The notes under the pieces are model-generated. The model made no database searches, was not told the origin of the DNA, and saw nothing but the letters and a program-made list of their open reading frames with translations. A DNA stretch of 64,000 nt from Bedellia somnulentella (Eukaryota; Arthropoda; Insecta; Lepidoptera; Bedelliidae): assembly GCA_963576735.1 (NCBI GenBank), contig OY755179.1:992001-1056000 (forward strand), given 5' to 3'. Below are positions 33,016 to 43,521 of this stretch, piece after piece. The position numbers and the translations under genes are program-made. Numbering within the stretch: the stretch's first letter is position 1; the number at the start of each line of letters is the position of its first letter.

Positions 33016-33073
33016 TATTATTTTTACATTTTACAACTTTACCAAAATAAAGAAGTAAAATGTAAAAATAATA
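33016..33073. repeat. Perfect 18-bp inverted repeat, 22-bp loop
   Basis: TATTATTTTTACATTTTA (33016-33033) and TAAAATGTAAAAATAATA (33056-33073). Confidence 0.85.
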
Positions 33074-33804
33074 TAGTTCTTGTTTTGCGTGTTAATAGCC
33101 AGTATACATTAATAATTACTGTTAGTTACCATCCGAAAGTATTACTTTAGCCTACTGTCTGCGCAGACTGTTAAGAATAAACACTTAACATCATAATTAA
33201 GTTTCAGTTAACTTTATTTTCATTATTAAATTAGGAAAACATTTTGAAAACTATCCTGTCTCCGAAATCCATTCGATAAATGAACAAATTTGTCACCTCA
33301 CTCTGTAATTCATTTGACAAATTGAATATCAACAGTTCGTTCCATAGCTAGATCGTCGCCCATATCTCATATACTATATTTTCTTTCCATTCGGTGTCCT
33401 AAAAAAGTGAGCAAAAAAGAATCCACCCCTCAGTTGATATCTCGAGTTATTTTTATAGCATCACACGTTACTTGAAGAATGAATTTCAAATGGATTCGGA
33501 AGTTTGCTCAGGGGGAGAAATCCAGGCAGTGTACATTTGAAGGTATTGTAAATATGCGGCGTTTATCTCTCACTATTATAAGTTGTTCAGACATAGAAAA
33601 AACGTTGTGGAATTTTATAGAACGATTTTAGAAATCCTGGTTTTTAATTGTATGAGATAAAACGATTTTTTACCGATGCTTTAAAGCATGTGAGCACTAT
33701 AGGTTAACCATTCTACTTGTGTTTCTTGTATATTTATTGGATTTGAGATAAATGCTCCAAAGAGGAATGAAATGCCATTTTGCTCTACATTATCCATGGT
33801 TTCA
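33074..33804. other. No feature identified
   Basis: Unassigned; an 83-codon minus frame overlaps the SINE-B relic downstream. Confidence 0.35.
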
Positions 33805-34013
33805 AACGGTGAAGAAAAACATCGTGAGAAAACCCACAACAAGTGACAAAGTTTTCGTATAAAATGGCCATTGGACTGTCCACTATTACGTGAGTACACT
33901 GTCCAAGCTAAGCGTTGGTACTTCAAACACAAGGTGACAATATTAGGTGATGTTCTGAAGTATTAGTGTCTCTAGCAACCTCATCGCGGCGATATGGCGT
34001 TAACGTTTGAGTC
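33805..34013 (+). mobile_element. SINE-B relic without head
   Basis: GGTGAAGAAAAACATCGTGAG to GCGATATGGCGTTAACG; the hairpin end is worn (CAACCTCATCGCGGCG). Confidence 0.65.
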
Positions 34014-34053
34014 TTTGGTTCGGGTTGGTCATTTAATATACAATCGGATACTT

Positions 34054-34275
34054 TGAATAGCACTACCCCATTTCTTCCGGTGGGTGTACGTAAAAGGCGA
34101 CTAACGGTATTGGGGCTTTTAAGGAATTTTTGGGCGATGCGGTTGGAGACCCATCACCAACAACCTTTATTTCACCCTCTTTTCCCCACGCAACTTCCAA
34201 AGGTGGCTGAGGAATGTCTCATTCCCTAGCTCTGGCTACCCCTTCAAGGGATTTATAGCCGTAAGTATATGTATG
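34054..34275 (+). mobile_element. SINE-A copy, subfamily A1, head-truncated, with target duplication
   Basis: TCGGATACTT flanks it at 34044-34053 and 34276-34285. It starts at GAATAGCACTACCCC, lacking the first ~20 bp, so reverse transcription stopped just short of the 5' end. Confidence 0.85.
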
Positions 34276-34285
34276 TCGGATACTT

Positions 34286-35035
34286 CTTAATACTTATACT
34301 ATTCACATTGACCAGGAACTTAGTAATAATACTGCCTTTTTTCATATTCCCCAGTTATATTTTTTGGGTTTAATAATTTTTCGTTAATCGCAAACAGCGT
34401 AGTTGTGTTGGTTCATTTTTTTTGCGCTACATTGATGTTACGGTTTCACTTTTACTTTTTTCAATGTCGGGAATGTTCCCCAGTATCTCATCAAATAAAA
34501 ATTTAATAGCCAATGTCGATTAAATCCTACATAAAACTCCACCCAGAAAATGAGTGATCGTTGTAAGTGCGTCGCAGGAATTTTATTCCCAATATTACTT
34601 GGCATACCTTTTTATACGAGTATTACCTTCATAAAACGGAAACCTTACTTTCGATTGCAATAAAAATTTAAGTTACCAACTTAGTAATTAATTTTGTAAA
34701 GTTTCAGTCGAGACTTTTCACCTGCCTTCACCACTTGGCCAGAGATTTATGATTTTCTTGTAGTCAAAAGAAAAGTGCTAAAGTTTTATTAAAATGGCCG
34801 ATTTAATGATCGCGTTAAAAAGGAGCTGATTCTAGTTACGTAAAAGTTTACGACTATTTTCCATTTTGACGATTATTGTGATCTAGTGCTCAGAATTTAG
34901 ATAGCTTGTTCTACTGAAAGTCGTAAATTCTGTAGTTATTCGCTTATTGTACATTCCATGATGCTAGGTGATAATTGGATTATAAAGTTTAGAATATATA
35001 TTTTATAACTTAAAACTCAAACACTAGATTATTTC
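34286..35035. other. No feature identified
   Basis: Unassigned. Confidence 0.35.
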
Positions 35036-35241
35036 TTATATACATACAAGCTTCAGAAAACGAAATTGCTCAGCCACTTTGGAAGTTGAGTGGGAAAAAG
35101 TTTGTATATTCAAAGGTGTTCGTGATCGGTCTTCAACCGCGTCACCCAAAATCTGTTTAAAAGTAATACTCTAAGTTGCCTCTTACAAACAACTACGGAA
35201 AGAAATGGATCAGTGCTATTCTAAGCCAATACTACACAGCA
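35036..35241 (-). mobile_element. SINE-A copy, diverged, tail partly lost
   Basis: GCTTCAGAAAACGAAATTGC to CCAATACTACACAGC; the ACTCACGGCTATAAATCCC segment is deleted. Confidence 0.65.
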
Positions 35242-35287
35242 TATTACATTATAGCTAAAACATTTGCTACAAGCACAGATATTTTTC

Positions 35288-35521
35288 ATACATACATATA
35301 CTCACGGCTATAAATCCCATGAAGGGGTAGCCAGAGCTAAGGAATTAGAAATCCCTCAGTCACTTTTGGAAAGAGTGGGGAAAAGATAGTAAAAATAAAG
35401 GTCGTTGGTGATGGGTCTTCAACCGCATCGCCCAAAAATCCCTTAAAAGCCCCAATACCGTTAGTCGCCTCTTACACCGGAAGAAATGGGGTAGTGCTAT
35501 TCTAAGCCCACACTACACAGC
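35288..35521 (-). mobile_element. SINE-A copy, subfamily A1
   Basis: Near consensus; a small deletion removes the TACGTACACC part beside CCGGAAGAAATGGGG. Confidence 0.85.
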
Positions 35522-35580
35522 AACACTTGTTGTGTATTTTTTTCATATCTTGCAAAAAAGCGATCCCTCTAATTTGGCAG

Positions 35581-35658
35581 ATAATTTCAAACAGAGGCAG
35601 CCATAGCTCCATTGTTAGAAATTCATCAGTCACTTTTGGAAGTTACGTGGGGATTAGA
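35581..35658 (-). mobile_element. SINE-A tail-half relic
   Basis: GAGGCAGCCATAGCTCC to GGAAGTTACGTGGGG. Confidence 0.5.
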
Positions 35659-35883
35659 TAAAACACATATTTGAAATAATTTAAATCCAAATCTATAACA
35701 ACTTCACAACTGCCACCGAAATGATTAATAAACCCGTATTTCTGTGACGACATAATCAGCAAACCGTTAACCCCGACTCAATTTCCGCAAGGATTATTCA
35801 CAAAAGCAGTGCTAATGAGCTAATAAGAATCACGAAACATTTGCTCCCCTCAGAATTAGACGCATCTCTCAAACCTCTGTAAG

Positions 35884-35964
35884 GCTAGCATGAGCGACCT
35901 CTTAACTGGATAACGCGTTGTTTAAAATAGCCATCTCTTTCGCACTTACATTATATCGTATACT
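35884..35964 (-). mobile_element. MITE-D, first part (split by SINE-A)
   Basis: GCTAGCATGAGCGACC to TATATCGTATACT, then a SINE-A; the element resumes after it. Confidence 0.7.
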
Positions 35965-35967
35965 AAT

Positions 35968-36216
35968 TGCCGTGTAGTGCCCACTTGGAATGTCACTACT
36001 CCTTTCTACCCACAGGTGTACTAAGGGTGTGGGGCTTTTTTAAGTGGTTTTTGGGTGATGCGGTTGGAGACCCATCACCAGCAGCGATACTTTAATTCTA
36101 CCATCGTGTCAACCATCAACTTCCAAATTCGGGCTCACCCACATTCCGAAGTTGAGGAGTTTCTAGCTCAAAAGCTATGTATGTATGTATGTATGTTTGA
36201 GTATATGTATGTATGT
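35968..36216 (+). mobile_element. SINE-A copy, subfamily A0, inserted in MITE-D
   Basis: GCCGTGTAGTGCCCACTTGG to GAGTATATGTATGTATG. An extra (TATG)4 tract follows CTCAAAAGC and replaces the normal CTCTGGCTACCCC hairpin, apparently copied from the tail. Confidence 0.75.
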
Positions 36217-36267
36217 ACTTTTATCTCTTTCTTTCCGACAGCTACGATAAAATAACGCTCGTGTTAA
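36217..36267 (-). mobile_element. MITE-D, second part
   Basis: TTATCTCTTTCTTTCCGACAG and CGATAAAATAACGCTCGTG continue the MITE-D body and end. Confidence 0.65.
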
Positions 36268-36542
36268 ACCTCGAAGATGTCGTCAAAAATCATTGTTGCC
36301 TAATTACTCGTAGATGCTTTGCATTTATTTATAGAGTCGTTATTTTAGTAGATTCCCTTTGTTTTCCTTTGTATCTGGTAAATCTATTTCTGGATGGGTG
36401 GCTTAACGGTTTTTTGTGCCCCGTGAAGATACTCATTAGGATAAGCAGAACTGTCGATTATAAGCTGGACTATTTTGAGGGTATTTAACATTGATAATGT
36501 GCCTTGGTACGTTTTAAAGTAGTCTATATTTCTTGTCGTGAT

Positions 36543-36650
36543 AGGTGTGTTGTGTCGGTTTCAAATAGCACCAACCAATTTCTTTCTGCGGGTATCGTAA
36601 AAGCGAATTAGTGTACAGAGTTTTTTTAAGTGATGGTTGGGCGATGTGGA
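36543..36650 (+). mobile_element. SINE-A head fragment, old
   Basis: GTGTGTTGTGTCGGTTTC through GATGGTTGGGCGATGTGG. Confidence 0.55.
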
Positions 36651-36809
36651 GCCATGCATAATCATTGTCAGCCAATAGACATCCACTGACGGAAAAAGGC
36701 ATTCCCTAATGATCTACCCCTACTGCTTCGACCGGCACGGAAACCATTCCAGATCCTTCAAATCCCAATGACCGTCAGTTCTTGTGTGTGCAACTACCAT
36801 CCATAATTT

Positions 36810-37059
36810 ACATACATACATACATATACTCACGGCTATAAATCCCTAGAAGGGGTAGCCAGAGCTAGGGAATTAGAAATTCCTCAGCCACGTTTGGAAA
36901 GTTGAGTGGGAAAAAGATGGCAAAATAAAGGATGTTGGTGATGGGTCTCCAACCGCATCGCCCAAAAATCCCTTTAAAAGCCCCAATACCGTGAGTCGCC
37001 TCTTACGTATACCCACCGGAAGAAATGGGGTAGTGCTATTCTAAGCCGACACTACACAG
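36810..37059 (-). mobile_element. SINE-A copy, subfamily A1, near consensus
   Basis: Full length, with a (CATA)4 tail and only a few differences from the A1 consensus; probably among the youngest. Confidence 0.9.
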
Positions 37060-37081
37060 CATATCCATAACTTATTTTACA

Positions 37082-37168
37082 ATATATTCCCCACCCAATT
37101 TTCAATAGGAAATTTGAGTTTTGAATCTCTTACCCTTTTTGGATTCGAAGCCGCGAGTATTTATTTAT
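37082..37168 (+). mobile_element. SINE-A tail-half relic
   Basis: TTCCCCACCCAATTTTC to GAAGCCGCGAGTATTTATTT. Confidence 0.5.
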
Positions 37169-37331
37169 TTACAAAAATCATAAACATTACAGATATAAAC
37201 CTAGTTCGTTCATGACAATTTGTTTTATTGTGTATAATATTTGTGTGACGACATGTATATGTAGCCAAGCGACTTACAGTGTGGACTGTGACATTCATTT
37301 ATTTAACTGATTCTAAGTGAAATAGCTGAAA

Positions 37332-37505
37332 CGTGATAGCTCAGTGGGTAAAACACCGCATATGGTGCAGACGATGAGGGCTCGAATCCCAGATTGTACT
37401 TACACCAATTTGTCTTTTCTAAAGTCTTATTTGTGGAATTAACCTATAAGGTTGTTAACGGTGAGAAAAAACATCGTGAACAAACACAAATTACTAAGTT
37501 ATACT
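37332..37505 (+). mobile_element. SINE-B head fragment with tRNA-like promoter
   Basis: The head is retained: A box GTGATAGCTCAGTGGGTAAA, B box GGGCTCGAATCCC, then ACACCAATTTGTCTTTTCT and AACATCGTGAACAAAC. The 3' half is missing, the reverse of the usual 5' truncation, so it was cut after insertion. Confidence 0.75.
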
Positions 37506-37609
37506 TGGTGTGACCATATTTGAGTTTAAGTTTTGAAAGCTGAAGTTTGATATCTTTCAAATTCATTTCTGTCAATTCTCCCAAGAACTCTGAACTAATA
37601 TTTAAAAGT

Positions 37610-37835
37610 CATACATACATACATATTCTCACGCCGTTAGTTCCCATTGGGGTAGGCAGAGATTATCGATCGCCACTTTGTACGATCCTGGCAAACCTCT
37701 CTAGCTTCATTCACATCCATCAATCTTTTCATACATGCTCTTTTATTCTTCGTACTTCGGACACCTGCCTTTTTGAGCACATTTTCTATTTGATCCAAAT
37801 GTGTCCTCCGAGGTCGTCCTCTACTAACATTAAAA
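37610..37835 (-). pseudogene. LINE-C 3' end, 226 bp, with target duplication
   Basis: Minus-strand copy from TTAGTAGAGGACGACCTCGG (the GRPRR codons) to GGCGTGAGAATATG(TATG). TTAAAAGT flanks it at 37602-37609 and 37836-37843. The sense frame still reads RTHLDQIENVLKKAG before the SMKNKRACMKRLMDV-type region. Terminal codons only, no function. Confidence 0.8.
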
Positions 37836-38063
37836 TTAAAAGTTATTTGTTGTCAATATAAACGGAAACAGTTAATTATAAACAATTAAGGCATTCATAA
37901 CAGTAAATGATAGTGTCCATATTAAGTGATATTTCTAAAAGGTGATATTGCCTCAAGTGCCTTTCTTATTTGGCAACAAGTAAACGACACAGTATGCCTC
38001 ATTCGGTTCCAATATTTGGAGTTAAAACAGTTACAAGACTTCTGCTATTGTTGCGATTATTAA

Positions 38064-38436
38064 TGCCGAGTAGTACCGTCTTCGAATGCCACTACCCTTT
38101 CTTCCCACTATGGGATGGGAAATACGGGGCTTTTTCAAAATTCAAATTCAAAATTATTTATTCGATAATATTTACACATTAAGACAACTTAACACAACAA
38201 ATCATGCTTATCAATAAAATAGTTACAATGTATTGAGAATTTTGACCTTTATGTAACATTTATCATAACTCCTTTTATGTGGTTTCTGGCCAATGTGGCT
38301 GGAAACCCCTCACCAGCCATACTTTATTTCTACCATCTTGTCTCCTATGAACTTCCAAATGTGGCTAAGGAGTTTCTTGCTCTGAAGCTCTGGCTACCTT
38401 TTTGGGATTTATGGCCGTGAGTATATGTATGTATTT
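38064..38436 (+). mobile_element. SINE-A copy, subfamily A0, split by a retroposon fragment
   Basis: Head GCCGAGTAGTACCGTCTTCG to GGGGCTTTTTC (38136), interrupted, then ATGTGGTTTCTGGCCAATG to GCCGTGAGTATATG. Confidence 0.75.
38137..38275 (-). mobile_element. Retroposon tail fragment inside SINE-A
   Basis: AAATTCAAATTCAAAATTATTT is a LINE-style A/T-rich 3' tail read on the opposite strand. The ~140-bp insert splits SINE-A at its T tract. The family is not assigned. Confidence 0.5.
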
Positions 38437-38564
38437 ATAATTACATTTTTGTTGTCAGCATATTTATATTTGCTGCTCAGTAGTTGCAAATTCACGTCTA
38501 ATCATTTCTGAAAACTATCGGTAGAGATTCATTTGCCAGCACTAGAGTGCAGTCGGAAAAATAT

Positions 38565-38794
38565 ACATACATACATACATATACTCACAGAAATCCCTTA
38601 AAGGGGTAGCCAGAGGCCACTTTTGGAAAGTTGAGTGGGGAAAAGATGGTAAAGTAAAGGTTGTTGGTGATGGGTCTCCAACCGCATCGCCCAAAAATCC
38701 CTTAAAAGCCCCAATTCCGTTAGTCGCTTCTTACGTACACCCGCTGGAAGAAATGGGGTAGAGCTATTCTTAGCCGACACTACACAGCAAAATA
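38565..38794 (-). mobile_element. SINE-A copy, subfamily A1, with 12-bp target duplication
   Basis: TCGGAAAAATAT flanks it at 38553-38564 and 38795-38806. Two deletions remove GGCTATA and the ...AGCTAAGGAATT... hairpin. Confidence 0.9.
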
Positions 38795-38806
38795 TCGGAA
38801 AAATAT

Positions 38807-41127
38807 CTTTTAAAAAAGCCTGCTTCTTCTCCTCGAAATCTTTAATTCGAGTAGCCCGCTTTGTAAGACCGATAGTATTAAATAAAGATAATTTTAGATA
38901 TAAAATTTGTTCTCTTGTCAAACAATTTAGTCTGTAATTAAATTAAGACGGATTTCACATTGCGAACATAATGGAAAAATTTTGCCAAATGTATTCACGA
39001 TCCAGAATCCATTCAAGTCGTGGAATTGCGGCCCAGATCGTACAGAAGGCGTATAATATAATTATGTCTTCCTTGACAGTACTATATTAGACAATATATT
39101 TGCAACAAAACTATTATCTCACCGTATTCATAGCTTCCATTTCTGAAGCGCTAAATTTGTACGTCGCATCAGAACCAACCAGTCGGGGTGCCGATCTGAA
39201 AAAAAAAACTGTGATTAATGATAAATGGACAGTTATCATACCTTCAAATTTTTCTCAATTCTTCCTTTTCAATAAAAAATACTCTTTCCATATTAGCATG
39301 AGTGGTTACTAGAATTTAACATATATATCAGATAGGCTGCTCCTCACCACTAAATAAATTATATACCATACAGGCATACAAATACAAACAAACCATACAA
39401 AAATCGTTGTATGTAAATTCACATCACAGAAAATAATTTTACGCACATCAAAAAAAAAAGATGTGTTGACAAATTAAGTTAAACATGTAAGTCGTTTTCT
39501 TTCGCTATCTCTCTTCTCTTGTCTCGCTCGTAAGGAACATGATACTTTTTCGTGCATGCAACCGGCGAATAAGATGTTGTCACGTCAAAAGAATATAATA
39601 TGGTTCAAGCAGAATACTAGACGCTCAATAACCAGGATAAACACAACAGCAAAGTTCAAAGCGCGGTTGAAAGGGAACAAATGTTCTCATTTCCTGTAGA
39701 AAATACTCGGGCTATGTACGCGGCCAGAATTTAACAAATTGTTCAATTCCCACCTGGTCCAGTATGACTACATATTACGCCTAAAGGCAGACGAAACCTC
39801 CATTTGTTACCGGCAGTATGAGCCCGCTCCAAATAAGAATGCACATTGTACTACACAATAATGTATTGTGGTTGCTCTGTGTAGAGTTATGCTTTTAGTT
39901 TAGGTACGAGTGAGATAATTATATCGATTTATTAGCTACATACAAAAATAAATTTTATTAGATGTATGTAAAAAATTCTTTTTTTAATGTATTAGGTACT
40001 GGCTTAGTAATTGTTTTAATAAACGTTCACTATTTTTAAATTATTATTGTTTTAAAGTTTATTTATACGACCAAACCAAAACGGCAGTTGAAATCATTAA
40101 ATCGAATTGTCCATCACACCAATATGTCTGCCAACCCAAAATTATTCGCCGTTGTTCTGAAATGATATGGAGAGGATGAGAGGATATGGCTACCCCATTC
40201 TGTGATTACGTATCATGCATGACTGAGATATATGCATGTATCTCCATTCCAAGTCATTTTCATTCAAAGGGTTGAAGGGTGGTTGAAAGATTATTATTTA
40301 TCTGTACGGACAACAAAAAACATGCACAAAACTCGAAAGTATCGTATCGTAGCTTATTTTTCCTGAGCTGCCATCTACAGATTTGTTGCAGAACTATGTA
40401 AAACATACAGTTTCATTATATTTAAGATATGAAGATAGAGAGAAGACAACAAAGTTTTAGTAAGTTCTTCAAAGTATAACTAGGTGGCGCTAGGTTGAAA
40501 TAAGTAGCGTTGTTAAATCTGTTATTTCGCTAATGGGTAAAAGGTATTTCCAACTATTTATTAAAATGTGGAAAATCTGTTAAGGTTATTCCTTTGTTTG
40601 CGTTTTTAGCACTGTGCGAACTAAGATGCAACTACATGCTTAATAAATAAAGATTTTAAAGGGCGTAATATGTTCTCTGTGTCACTAGAAAATACAAAAG
40701 TGGATAGGTATTTCCATAGTTCACAGATGGTTCACAAATAACATGTTTGTATATATAAATATTGTTAAATGTTGGTCTTCATTACTTAATTTATTTTTTC
40801 GTGCCATTTTAGGAGAGTTATACTATTTTACAAATTGTACTTTTTTTCAAACTTAATCTTAAAGCATATCTAACAGAACAAAAAACTACTTTTGAAATCG
40901 ATTGACCATGGACGGAGAAATCGCGTAACATAATACAAAAAACATATAACCGAATTGGGAACTTCCTTATTTTGTGGTCGGTTTGAAAAGATTGAAATAA
41001 AGGATAGTTGTGATATGTATCCAGGTTCTACGCCCAACAATCTTTATATATTTTTTCTGTAAGCCTCTTTCTTGCCCGGAAGCCTGTGACGCGATGAGTT
41101 AAGCTAGAAATTTGGTTCAGGTATCGT
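38807..41127. other. Repeat-poor stretch, nothing assigned
   Basis: About 2.3 kb with no exon-like block. 39540-39565 (CTTTTTCGTGCATGCAACCGG) resembles the palindrome arm at 44190-44215. 40890-40985 (ACATATAACCGAATTGGGAAC, GGTCGGTTTGAAA) recalls a dispersed Lepidoptera repeat seen in many genomes, but I cannot confirm it. Confidence 0.3.
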
Positions 41128-41416
41128 TTTGTACAGTTCGCGGCCAAATTCAGACATCTGATGTAATTGGATTAAGTTAATTGTTACAGAATTTAAAAGT
41201 TTAGATTTTGGCCCATAGACTTTGCTTGAGTGTCATAAGCGCGCGCAAACTTTAGTCGATCAGAGATGCGCTGTGATTGGTCGGAATTTTTTCAAACCGG
41301 CCAATCAGAAAAATTCACTAGAAATTCAAAAGAGCTGCGCTGTGATTGGTCGGCAAATTTCAAAATAAACTCATTTTATTGGACGCGACGTAGTCGCGCC
41401 AGGGTTACCCACTAGT
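41128..41416 (+). mobile_element. Possible Helitron-like element end
   Basis: Two copies of GCGCTGTGATTGGTCGG (near 41269 and 41337) and an inverted GGCCAATCAG between them. A CGCGAC/GTCGCG hairpin and CCAGGGTTACCCACTAG then T follow. It abuts a SINE-A broken at exactly this point. Structure fits a Helitron 3' end (hairpin then CTAG); the 5' end was not found. Confidence 0.35.
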
Positions 41417-41418
41417 CA

Positions 41419-41513
41419 TTTATAAAGCCCCAATACCCTTAGTCGCTTCTTACGAAACCCGCAGACAGTAAGAGCTTAATGCTATTTTATGCCAACTCCA
41501 CATAGCACGAAGC
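41419..41513 (-). mobile_element. SINE-A head fragment
   Basis: AAAGCCCCAATACCCTTAGTC to CCAACTCCACATAGCAC, cut at the possible Helitron end. Confidence 0.65.
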
Positions 41514-41764
41514 ATTAAAATATAAATTCATTAGGATAACTGAAGACAACAACATATAGCTTCTATTAATAAAATGTTACTAAGTAATAAAGTGCACGTT
41601 AGGAACACTCATATTTCATATTCCTATTCACGTCAACATTATTATAACGAACAAGGCAGACCCAGCGGAAATTGCTAACTACTTTTCTAGAAACAGATTT
41701 TGCTAAATTAAATTTGCTTCAGTATTGTAAAGTCTTATTATTTGTAGACTATTTTTGGTGAAGT

Positions 41765-42018
41765 TGTGCTGTGTAGTGTCGGCTTAGAATAACACTACCC
41801 CATTTCTACCCGTGGTTGATCGTAAGAGGCGACTAAGGGTATAGGGATTTTTTAAGTGATTTTTGGGCGTTATGTTTGGAGACCCGTCACCAAAATCACA
41901 AATTTTATTATTACCATCTTTTCCCCAATCAACTTCCAAAAGTGGCTGAGGAATTTCTCATTCCAAATCTCTGGCTACCCCGTTAAGGGATTTATAGCCG
42001 TGAGTATATGTACGTATG
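41765..42018 (+). mobile_element. SINE-A copy, subfamily A3
   Basis: Full A3 copy. The 29-bp flank 41736-41764 is repeated at 42019-42047 with two differences, and a second SINE-A head follows the right copy. This is either a very long target duplication or a tandem duplication. Confidence 0.8.
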
Positions 42019-42056
42019 TATTATTTGTAGACTATTTTAGGCGAAGTATTTCTTGA

Positions 42057-42190
42057 GGTGTATAGTGTCGGCTTAGAATAACATTTAAACTGATTTTTTG
42101 GTAATAGACGGCTAGAGGACCATAACCAACCACGGTTTGTTCACAATCTTATCTCCATTAAAATTGAGATTTAAGGCCGTGAGTACATAT
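42057..42190 (+). mobile_element. SINE-A copy with large internal deletion
   Basis: GTGTATAGTGTCGGCTTAG joins early to AACTGATTTTTTGG and ends AGGCCGTGAGTACATA. Confidence 0.6.
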
Positions 42191-42209
42191 TTTAATGCAT
42201 TATTTGTAA

Positions 42210-42329
42210 CGATACTTTATTTCTACCATCTTGTCCCCTATCAATTTCCAAATGTGGCTGAAGAGTTTCAAGCTCTGAAGATACGGCTACCCCTTTTTGG
42301 GATTTATGGGTGTGAATATATGTATGTTC
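42210..42329 (+). mobile_element. SINE-A copy, subfamily A0, 5'-truncated
   Basis: Starts at ACGATACTTTATTTCTACC, ends GGGTGTGAATATATGTATG. Confidence 0.7.
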
Positions 42330-42791
42330 TGTTGATGATAGTATTTTAAAAATCGGTTAAGAGCTTTTGTAGCCTTTTTATGCCAGACAAACAAACACAT
42401 CCATATATTTAAAATTCTGATTCATTAAAAATCGGCTACTTAAAAACAACAATCAAAAACTGCAACTATAGTTATCTGAACAGATCTATAATATTCTTAA
42501 TATTTCAATATCCATTTACTGACGTGTCCAAGGAAGCACGTGTGAAAATTTCAGACAACACGTGATCGTCGGAACTGCGCGGTCGAATACTTGCGAACAT
42601 CAAAGTCACGGATGTATGGGCCGGTAAACTGGCCCGGATATTGCAGATTCACTTACAATTACTATTGCATCTGGCAACGTGCGATTTGCTATATTTTGCA
42701 TTACATTGTTGTCAGATGAGATTGCATTGCATCGGAAATTATAGTGTAAATGGATATTGTTATGTTCATTAAATCTAAAATGTAGAAGTTT

Positions 42792-43008
42792 CGTTTTCGG
42801 CGATAGGCCTGCCCCCTATCACGGCGATAGGCCTGCCCCCTATCACGGCGTTAGGCCTGCCCCCTATCACGTGAGTACACTGTCCATGCAAAACGTGGGT
42901 ACTCTGAACACCAGGTGACAAAGTCACGTGATGTTCAGAAGTATTAGTACCTCTGCCAACCCCTTCGGGGATATTCGGCGTGAACGTTTATGTTATATAT
43001 ATTATGTT
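42792..43008 (+). mobile_element. SINE-B, truncated, with triplicated 24-bp 5' end
   Basis: ATGTAGAAGTTT flanks it at 42780-42791 and 43009-43020. The insert begins with three units of CGGCGATAGGCCTGCCCCC+TATCA (42798-42821, 42822-42845, 42846-42869; the third has GTTAGG). A normal SINE-B body and (TTATG/TATATATG) tail follow. Confidence 0.85.
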
Positions 43009-43020
43009 ATGTAGAAGTTT

Positions 43021-43116
43021 CCCCAATCAACTTCCAAAAGTGGCTGAGGAATTTCTCATTCCAAAGCTCTGGCTACCTCGGGATTTATAGTCGTGAGTAT
43101 ATGTATGTATGTATGT
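43021..43116 (+). mobile_element. SINE-A fragment, subfamily A3, 5'-truncated
   Basis: CCCCAATCAACTTCCAAAAG to TCGTGAGTATATG(TATG)3. AAGTTT occurs on both sides, a possible 6-bp target duplication. Confidence 0.75.
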
Positions 43117-43178
43117 TAAAGTTTTCTTTAATATGTTCCATCAACAAGCAATCGGATACGAATCTTCCAGGTAGGAGC

Positions 43179-43427
43179 TGTGTAGTGCCGGCTTAGAATG
43201 TCGCTACCCCTTTCTACCCACGGGTGTCGTACGAAGCGAACGGTATTTGGGCTTTTTATTGGATTTTTGGGCGATGCGGTTGGAGACCCATCACCAAAAA
43301 CCTTTATTTTTATCATCTTTTCCCCTCTCAACTTCCAAATATGGCTGAGGAATTTATAATTCCTTAGCTCTGGCTACCCCTTCTAGGGAAATATAGCCGT
43401 GAGTATATGTATGTATGTATGTATGTA
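43179..43427 (+). mobile_element. SINE-A copy, subfamily A2
   Basis: Full A2 with a (TATG)4 tail; only the GAAGCGAACGG block differs from AAGAGGCGACTAAGGG. Confidence 0.9.
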
Positions 43428-43521
43428 CTCCCAGGTGAAATCACGGTGCCACAAGACACCCTGTATAAGGTGTATTATTTACCTACTATGATTAGTACTT
43501 AGTTTATTTTTTCCCCTCGTT

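Noticed and set aside
42798..42869. CRISPR-like triplet of 24-bp repeats
   Set aside because: No spacers between units, and the sequence is SINE-B in a eukaryotic genome.
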